Positions 58,415 through 64,000 of a DNA stretch of 64,000 nt are shown here, piece by piece (position 1 is the stretch's first letter; every line of letters starts with the position of its first letter). The DNA comes from Cryptomeria japonica (taxonomy: Eukaryota; Streptophyta; Pinopsida; Cupressales; Cupressaceae). The stretch spans positions 667,805,852 to 667,869,851 of the forward strand of contig NC_081412.1 of assembly GCF_030272615.1 (NCBI RefSeq). The letters are read 5' to 3'. The notes beneath the pieces are model-generated. The model saw only the letters and a list, made by a program, of their open reading frames with translations. It did not search any database and had not been told where the DNA came from. Both the position numbers and the translations under genes were made by a program.

Positions 58415-59858
58415 TGTTGGCATTATGTGAACCGACATGAGGACATGATGACACTGTACGTTGTCATTGATGTCAATATGCTGAAAAGAGAACTGGTATA
58501 ACATTGTGAACTGGTATATGTGCCAAAGTGAAGTGGTATGTTTGTTCAAGGTGAACCGACATGTTGGTATGGGAACTGGTACATGGAAGCTTTGTATGAC
58601 TTTTGGTTGGTAGTCTCAACTTCAGGGTTTCCGGTTGAAGTGTTTCAAGCCTGTGTGACTCAACCATTGACTTTGTGTGACGAGTTAGCATTATAATGAA
58701 GAACAGATCATGTTGCCACATCATCCTTGTGCCCATGAAGGATCTTGCATGAAGGAGATTGCTCCTATCCACCTCGGGAATGTGCGAAGTCTGTAAACGA
58801 TGATGGGTTTCTTGCCACCATGAAAGCGGTGCATAATGAACGATGGAGAATGTCTTGAGATATGTTCAAGACTGTTGTATTAAATTCTATGAGCTTAACG
58901 GTCAGGATTGAACCGCTTGAATTGCTTAACCTAACAGGTTTAGGGTTTAGGGTTTATGCTACCGACCTATCTGTTTCCTATAAGGTTGATGTTGTGTTTC
59001 TTTCTGAGGTTGCTGGCAAATGTTGTGTGTTTATCCAAGAGAAGAGATATGTGATTCTTGCCAGACTAGAGGAGAGAAGTGATACCTACAGTGTGTAAGT
59101 GCAGAAGGTGAAGATGAGCTAAAGCGGATCTGCATTGGCATTGAGTGTTGTTACCAGATCATTGTAATACCTGTTGATCTCTAACCACTTCAATAGTTGG
59201 AAATCCCTTAACAGGGTAGCTTTAACCACCTTGCTATAAATCCTTTAACAAGGTGACTCAACACCATTGAGTTCTTGAAATCCTCTAACAAGGTAACCTT
59301 TAACAAGGTTTAACCCTTAACCGGGTATTCTAGCCATCCCTTAACCGGGTGATCCGTAATAGGATTGGTTCCTAACAGAACCTATTGTAATGTCTCTAAC
59401 CGGACAAAGATCCTAACAGAGTGGACTTCTAAAGAGTTCAAAAATAGCTTATGGGTATTCATCCCCACTATGGTTTTTCCCAGTTGGGTTTCCATGTGAA
59501 AAATCTGTGTCATGTGTAGTGTTTTTTATGTGATGGTTTAAGTGATTTGTGTCTGAAGGTAAATCATGTTGATCTTGTTGTTTATATATTTCTGATGATA
59601 GATTACCTGTTCATGTACAAGGGTGAAACAGAAATGAAGTATTAGACTATATGAAAAGGTAAGCATCAACCGGTTTATGCTTGTCTCATTTATTCTGGGT
59701 TTAACCGGTTGTACTTTGTTCAAGACCGGTGTTACCATTTGTTTGCCAAAGCGTAGTGTCTGTAGACAAATCAGTTAAGGAAAGTGTTTTTTTTGGTACT
59801 GATTCACCTCCCCCTCTCAGTACCAGTTTGGTACTATCCATTCATCATTGAATTATCA
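58415..59858 (+). repeat. 5' LTR of copia element H
   Basis: 1444 bp, TGTTGGCATTATG to GAATTATCA, followed by a methionine-tRNA primer site. It contains ACCGGTT words and an array of 12-nt near-palindromes (59205-59349). Near the 3' end lies CACCTCCCCCTCTCAGTACC, shared with solo LTR J. The partner LTR would be beyond the window, past element G. Confidence 0.85.
59205..59349. repeat. 12-nt near-palindromes in LTR H
   Basis: Six units of 12 nt: 59205-59216 (CCCTTAACAGGG), 59242-59253 (CCTTTAACAAGG), 59282-59293, 59297-59308, 59314-59325 (CCCTTAACCGGG) and 59338-59349. Each has 3-4 bp arms around TAAC. Weaker relatives continue to about 59430. The same units occur inverted in LTR fragment N. 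Confidence 0.85.
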
Positions 59859-59860
59859 AT

Positions 59861-59872
59861 TGGTATTAGAGC
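59861..59872 (+). other. Primer-binding site of element H
   Basis: TGGTATTAGAGC, two bases after the LTR; one change from the initiator-methionine tRNA site TGGTATCAGAGC used by many plant copia elements. Confidence 0.85.
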
Positions 59873-59929
59873 GTTCTCTAGGTCCTCTGTGTTATAAGCC
59901 TAACCGCTTGGGGAAAAGATCCTTGTCTA

Positions 59930-60762
59930 ATGATGAAGAGGGAAGGTCCAAAGTTCAACTGAGACAAGTTCAAAATATGGAAGGACAAAATGAAGATATA
60001 CATCAGAAGCATGGGTACTCAACATGGGAACTACGTTGAAAATGCTTATGTTATCCCTATCGGTACTCTCACTGATGATCAGAAGAGAGAGATCCAGGAG
60101 AATGGGCAAGTCATGGAAGCCCTAATCAACAGTCTTTCTGACATTGAGTTCATTGATGTCCAGGATAAAGACAATCCCAAAGAAGTATGGGAAGCTCTAG
60201 AGAGTATCTATGGTGGCGATGAGCATGTAAAACAAGCCAAGGAGGAGAGCCTTAGGGGAAAGTTTGAAGACATGCGGATGATTGAAGGAGAAACCATCCA
60301 AAAATATGGGATAAGAATCAAAACCGTGGTTGGAGACATCAAGAGTGCAGGAGGAAAAATTGAGGACTCCACTGTTGTAAGCAAAGTCTTGAGATCCTTA
60401 TTACCAGTCTATGAAATAAGGGTTGCTGCCATTCAGGAGCTGAGATCAATAGACAAGACAAAGGTATCCCTAGACTCCATCATTGCAAAGTTGACCGCCT
60501 ATGAGTTAAATAATTATGATGGCAGTATTCAAAAGACTGAGTCAACTTTTAGGGCATCTGCTGCACCATCCAAAAAAGGTAAAGAAGCAAGTACCAGCGG
60601 TGAACCAAGGCAATAAAGAGAAATGGATGATGAGGAGATCCTTATGGAGTTTGAAGCTCTTCTTGCTAAGAGACTTCCCAAGGGAACCGGTAAATACAAA
60701 GGTAATGTAAGGAAGTTAAGTAGCGGAAACAACTTCCTACGCTAACCTTGAGAGGAGGGTAA
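59930..60762 (+). pseudogene. Gag of copia element H, interrupted by element G
   Basis: Copia-type gag (UBN2 family). The reading likely starts at one of two Mets at 59930-59935; a TGA at 59960 interrupts the typical FN-DKFKIWKDKM opening. From 59990 to 60616 it is open: GTLTDDQKREIQENGQVMEA, LINSLSDIEFIDVQ, AKEESLRGKFEDMRMIEGE, LRSLLPVYEIRVAAIQEL and AKLTAYELNNYD are the expected words. After the stop at 60616 a related segment continues in another frame (EILMEFEALLAKRLPKGTGKYKG, 60622 on). It is cut by the LTR of G at 60763 before a zinc knuckle appears. Gag forms the element's particle. Confidence 0.88.
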
Positions 60763-61600
60763 TGCAAAAATTTTTCAGATCGTTACAACAGTTACAGAAA
60801 ATAGAAATAGATATAATAGCATTCATACCCTAACACAGTGATTTACGTGGGGAAAACCCTTTCGGCAGAAAAACCCCACCCTCCAAAAACAGCTCAATAT
60901 TTTATTCAGCAATCAAAACAGATTACAACATACTTGCAGAGCAAGCTCTTCGCAGGAGTACCACTAATCAGAGATTCAGAGGCAACTCAATAGCCGTCAG
61001 ACTCTTACACACAACCTCTATCTCACACACCTCATAAATAGGAGATACAATACAAGAAACCGTCAAACGGTATTACAAAACCATGGGCTAAAACCACCCA
61101 ATAAGGTGTAGCCGACCTTATCTCCCTTCTAGATGCCCTATGACATGTTAAAGCACACATCAACACGTGTCGCTCCCTTTTACAGCTCATTTATGTATCC
61201 GATACAAATTATTTTTTCCTATTTCAGGAGTACAAACTTTCGGAGGCCATAACTTGAGAACCGGGTGTCCGATTGACGAACCGTTTGAAGCGCCGGAAAG
61301 CTCGCGAAGTGCTCTATCACCTCGTAACCGGCTTCGCCGGTTACGGCCACTTTTTAGGGTGTTTATAAGCCTCTAAAGTCCCCAAAATTAAGTTTAAATA
61401 TTTTATTGCACCCCTCCAAGATGAAAACTTTAATATCTTCAAAACTAGCTGTGACCTTGCGACGCAACTTTACCGGAATGCTTATCTAGCCAACCAGAAG
61501 CTTCAAGGAGAGTTTCGCACCATTTCGTGCTCAAATGAAAACTTACTATAAATAGTAACCTCACATAAATGCAAGGTTGAGACACCATTTTTTCCCAACA
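60763..61600 (-). repeat. 3' LTR of element G
   Basis: 838 bp. On the minus strand it runs TGTTGGGAAAAAATGG to AATTTTTGCA. The right end borders the polypurine tract, the left end borders gag of H. Confidence 0.85.
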
Positions 61601-61612
61601 AATCTCCCACTT
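61601..61612 (-). other. Polypurine tract of element G
   Basis: On the minus strand AAGTGGGAGATT, directly before the LTR start TGTTGGG. Confidence 0.8.
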
Positions 61613-61656
61613 GTCGAACACCTTGCATGAGCGGAAGGGAATGTCAACACAATGAA

Positions 61657-64000
61657 TCAATTGCTAGGGGCCATAAGGCCCATAGACTCTGAACACCATC
61701 TGAACTTCTCTGTGCTCATAGCCTTAGTTAAAGCATCTGCAACATTCATCAAAGTTTCCACCTTAACCAGCTTCACCCTACCATCTTCGACCATATCTCT
61801 AACAAAATGATACTGAACATCAATATGTTTGGTCCGGGCATGAAATGTCGAGTTCTTAGCTAGGCTAATTGCACTCTGACTGTCACAATAAACTGTCACT
61901 GTACCTTGTTTTATCCCAATATCGGAACACAGTCTCTTAATCCAAATGGCCTCTTTACAAGCATGAGTAGCTGCCATATACTCTGCTTCAGTAGTGGATA
62001 AAGCAACCACAGCCTGTCGCTTACTCATCCAACTAATTGCACCACCAAACAAAGTAAACACATAAGCACTGGTGGATCTTCTGCTATCAATATCACCTAC
62101 CCAATCTGAATCCACATAACCATGGATATCAAGGGAAGTCATGTCTCCAACTGAATTACCATGATAACACAAAGAATACTCTGAAGTACCCTTCAAATAT
62201 CTGAAGACTCTTTTGACTGCATCCCAATGAACTCTACCAGGATTAGACATATATCTAGAAAGTACTCCCACTGCTTGGGCAATATCTGGTCTAGTACAGA
62301 CCATAGCATACATCAAGCTTCCAACCGCACTCTGGTAAGGCACTCTGCTCATGTCTTCCATCTCCAATGGGGATGTAGGACAATCTGAAATAGATAGTTT
62401 CATTCCAACTATAAAAGGAACACTCAATGGTCTACAATTCTGCATGTTGAACCTCTGTAACACTGAATTCACATACTTACTCTGGCCTAGCCATAGCTTT
62501 CTGTTTACCCTATCTCTTCTAATTTCCATCCCAAGAATGTGCTTTGCTGCACCAAGATCTTTCATTTCAAATTTAGCAGTGAGCTGAGACTTCAGTTCTG
62601 AAATCATACCTTTCCCTTTACCAATGAATAACATATCATCAACATACAATGCAATGAATAAGAAATGATCACCATAAGATTTATAATAAACACAGTGATC
62701 TGATTTAGAACGTTCAAATCCCAAACTCAACACATATGTATCGAATTTCTGGTACCACATCCTAGGACTTTGTTTGAGGCCATACAAAGATTTCTTCAAT
62801 TTATAGACCAAATTACTTTTGCCTTTCACCACATAGTGCTCCAGTTGTGTCATATAAATATCTTCCTCCAAATCACCATGAAGGAAAGCAGTTTTCACAT
62901 CCATTTGTTCAACCTCTAAATCATAAGCAGTAGCAATAGAAAACAAAAATCTAATAGACGTCATTTTTGCAACAGGAGAAAATATCTCACCGTAATCAAC
63001 ACCCTCAACCTGAGAGTAGCCTTTTGCAACCAACCTTGCTTTATACTTCTCAATGCTTCCATCTGAACCAATCTTTCTCTTGAACACCCATTTACAACCA
63101 ACAGGTTTTCGTCCTTCAGGAAATGGTACAAGATCCCATGTATCATTCTTTTTCAAAGCTGCCATTTCTTCCTCCATAGCAATCTTCCAGGATTCTGCAT
63201 CATTCATACCTAATGCCTCTTCTACAGATTTCGGTTCATCCACACTAGTATTCAGAGCAAAAATACATCTCCAATCATCAGGTGAATACCTTTCAGGTGG
63301 TTGTCTATGTCTTGTAGACCTTCGAACAAGCTGAGTTGGAGGTTCTTCCTCCTCTTCTGAAGATTCAGAGCTAGACGAGCTCTCCTCAAATTCTTGCCTA
63401 TCTAGGGGTCTCGATTCAACTCTTTCAGGTGTAGAAGGAAGTTGAATCACATCTTCTTTTTTAGTCTGTTCTGGCTGCAATGTAACAGAAGGAGACTTAA
63501 TTTCTCTAAAAATAACACTTCTACTGTGAATTACCTTTTGTGCAACAGGGTCCCAAAGCTTGTATCCTTTCACACCATAACTATACCCGATGAAGATACA
63601 TTTCACAGCCTTGTTCTCCAACTTTGTTCGCTTCTCCTTTAGCACATGTGCATATGCCTCGCAACCAAAAACTCTAAGATGTCTCAATGAAGGCTTGTGA
63701 CCTGACCATGCTTCCATAGGTGTTTTATCAACAAGAGCTGATGTAGGAGACCTGTTAATCAGGTAGCAAGCAGTGGCAACAGCTTCAGCCCAAAACTTTT
63801 GTTCGAGACCAGCACCACTCAACATACTCCTAGCCTTCTCCATCAGTGTCCTGTTCATTCTTTCTACAACTCCATTCTGCTGTGGAGAATACGGAGTTGT
63901 CTTCTGCCTGTTAATTCCACAGTCTTTACAGAATCTATCAAAATTATTAGAGCAAAACTCACCGCCATTATCAGTTCTCAAACATTTTATTTTCTTTCCA
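61657..64000 (-). CDS. Copia pol: integrase, reverse transcriptase, RNase H (partial)
   Basis: An open minus-strand frame that is still open at the window edge, at least 780 codons, ending in a TGA at 61657-61659. In order: end of the integrase core (LRTDNGGEFCSNNF with the second catalytic Asp, NGVVERMNRTL with the Glu); an integrase C-terminal part (VFGCEAYAHV, KCIFIGYSYGVKGYKLWDP); a Glu/Ser-rich linker; copia RT (CKWVFKRKIGSDGSIEKYKA, EQMDVKTAFLHGDLEEDIYM with a catalytic Asp, then YVDDMLF with the paired Asp residues); RNase H (YVDSDWVGDIDSRRSTSAYV, STTEAEYMA, YCDSQSAISLAKN) and ADALTKAMS near the end. All visible catalytic motifs are intact. The leftward start is outside the window. The order IN-RT-RH defines Ty1/copia. 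Confidence 0.95.
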   Translation of the reverse strand, partial: GKKIKCLRTDNGGEFCSNNFDRFCKDCGINRQKTTPYSPQQNGVVERMNRTLMEKARSMLSGAGLEQKFWAEAVATACYLINRSPTSALVDKTPMEAWSGHKPSLRHLRVFGCEAYAHVLKEKRTKLENKAVKCIFIGYSYGVKGYKLWDPVAQKVIHSRSVIFREIKSPSVTLQPEQTKKEDVIQLPSTPERVESRPLDRQEFEESSSSSESSEEEEEPPTQLVRRSTRHRQPPERYSPDDWRCIFALNTSVDEPKSVEEALGMNDAESWKIAMEEEMAALKKNDTWDLVPFPEGRKPVGCKWVFKRKIGSDGSIEKYKARLVAKGYSQVEGVDYGEIFSPVAKMTSIRFLFSIATAYDLEVEQMDVKTAFLHGDLEEDIYMTQLEHYVVKGKSNLVYKLKKSLYGLKQSPRMWYQKFDTYVLSLGFERSKSDHCVYYKSYGDHFLFIALYVDDMLFIGKGKGMISELKSQLTAKFEMKDLGAAKHILGMEIRRDRVNRKLWLGQSKYVNSVLQRFNMQNCRPLSVPFIVGMKLSISDCPTSPLEMEDMSRVPYQSAVGSLMYAMVCTRPDIAQAVGVLSRYMSNPGRVHWDAVKRVFRYLKGTSEYSLCYHGNSVGDMTSLDIHGYVDSDWVGDIDSRRSTSAYVFTLFGGAISWMSKRQAVVALSTTEAEYMAATHACKEAIWIKRLCSDIGIKQGTVTVYCDSQSAISLAKNSTFHARTKHIDVQYHFVRDMVEDGRVKLVKVETLMNVADALTKAMSTEKFRWCSESMGLMAPSN

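Larger units (their letters stand above)
60763..64000 (-). mobile_element. Copia element G, partial at window edge
   Basis: A Ty1/copia element on the minus strand, inserted in gag of element H. The 3' LTR (60763-61600), polypurine tract and pol frame are in the window; gag, protease and the 5' LTR are beyond the right edge. The bases before 60763 are GGTAA, to be expected again after the 5' LTR. The pol frame has no stop over its whole visible length, so this is probably the youngest insertion here. Confidence 0.92.

Overview
This window looks like nuclear DNA from a large-genome seed plant, built almost entirely of retrotransposons inserted into one another. I found no intact host gene, tRNA, rRNA or CRISPR array. 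The sequence is AT-rich and most coding traces are retroelement gag/pol with stops and frameshifts. The mix of Tat/Ogre-like, chromovirus and G-patch-bearing Ty3/gypsy elements, Ty1/copia elements and plant-type LINEs, with thousands of bases of decayed sequence between them, fits a gymnosperm. That assignment is inference; no marker gene is present.

Left third. Bases 1-2329 are unassigned. A copia-type LTR fragment (2330-3180, minus) abuts a 14.6 kb Tat/Ogre-like element A (3181-17757, minus). A has two direct repeats of about 2.1 kb at its ends, an extra reading frame upstream of gag, then gag, protease, an additional RNase H, reverse transcriptase, RNase H and integrase, all decayed. A foldback MITE sits in its gag. 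Each terminal repeat carries an array of 34-nt near-palindromes, the least explained structure here. A 5'-truncated LINE (17758-19345, plus) follows, then 6 kb of AT-rich DNA holding foldback elements and one strong 32-bp hairpin.

Middle. An old minus-strand reading frame (25440-37830) is split by two complete LTR elements: B (25720-32367, target duplication CCACC, no RT or integrase) and E (33117-37685, target duplication TCATT, a chromovirus that has lost both its RT and its integrase core). A LINE RNase H relic follows (37831-38873, minus). It is interrupted by the 5' LTR F (38874-40550), probably the start of gypsy element C, whose pol resumes at 47173.

Right third. Element C is interrupted by solo LTR J (44777-46784) and by D (48050-55769, target duplication GATAT, LTRs of 1194 bp each). 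D carries gag and a protease-like domain but no RT or integrase. C then shows protease, G-patch and RT up to about 58167, where a copia LTR fragment, copia element H (LTR 58415-59858 plus gag) and copia element G (60763 to the window edge, minus, long uninterrupted pol) are stacked inside one another.

B, D and F share LTR ends beginning TGTAG and ending TACA and a primer-binding-like site TGGTGAACCC; B and D also share a polypurine tract, so they appear to be one clade of mostly non-autonomous elements. Several LTR families carry arrays of short near-palindromes (34, 27 and 12 nt).
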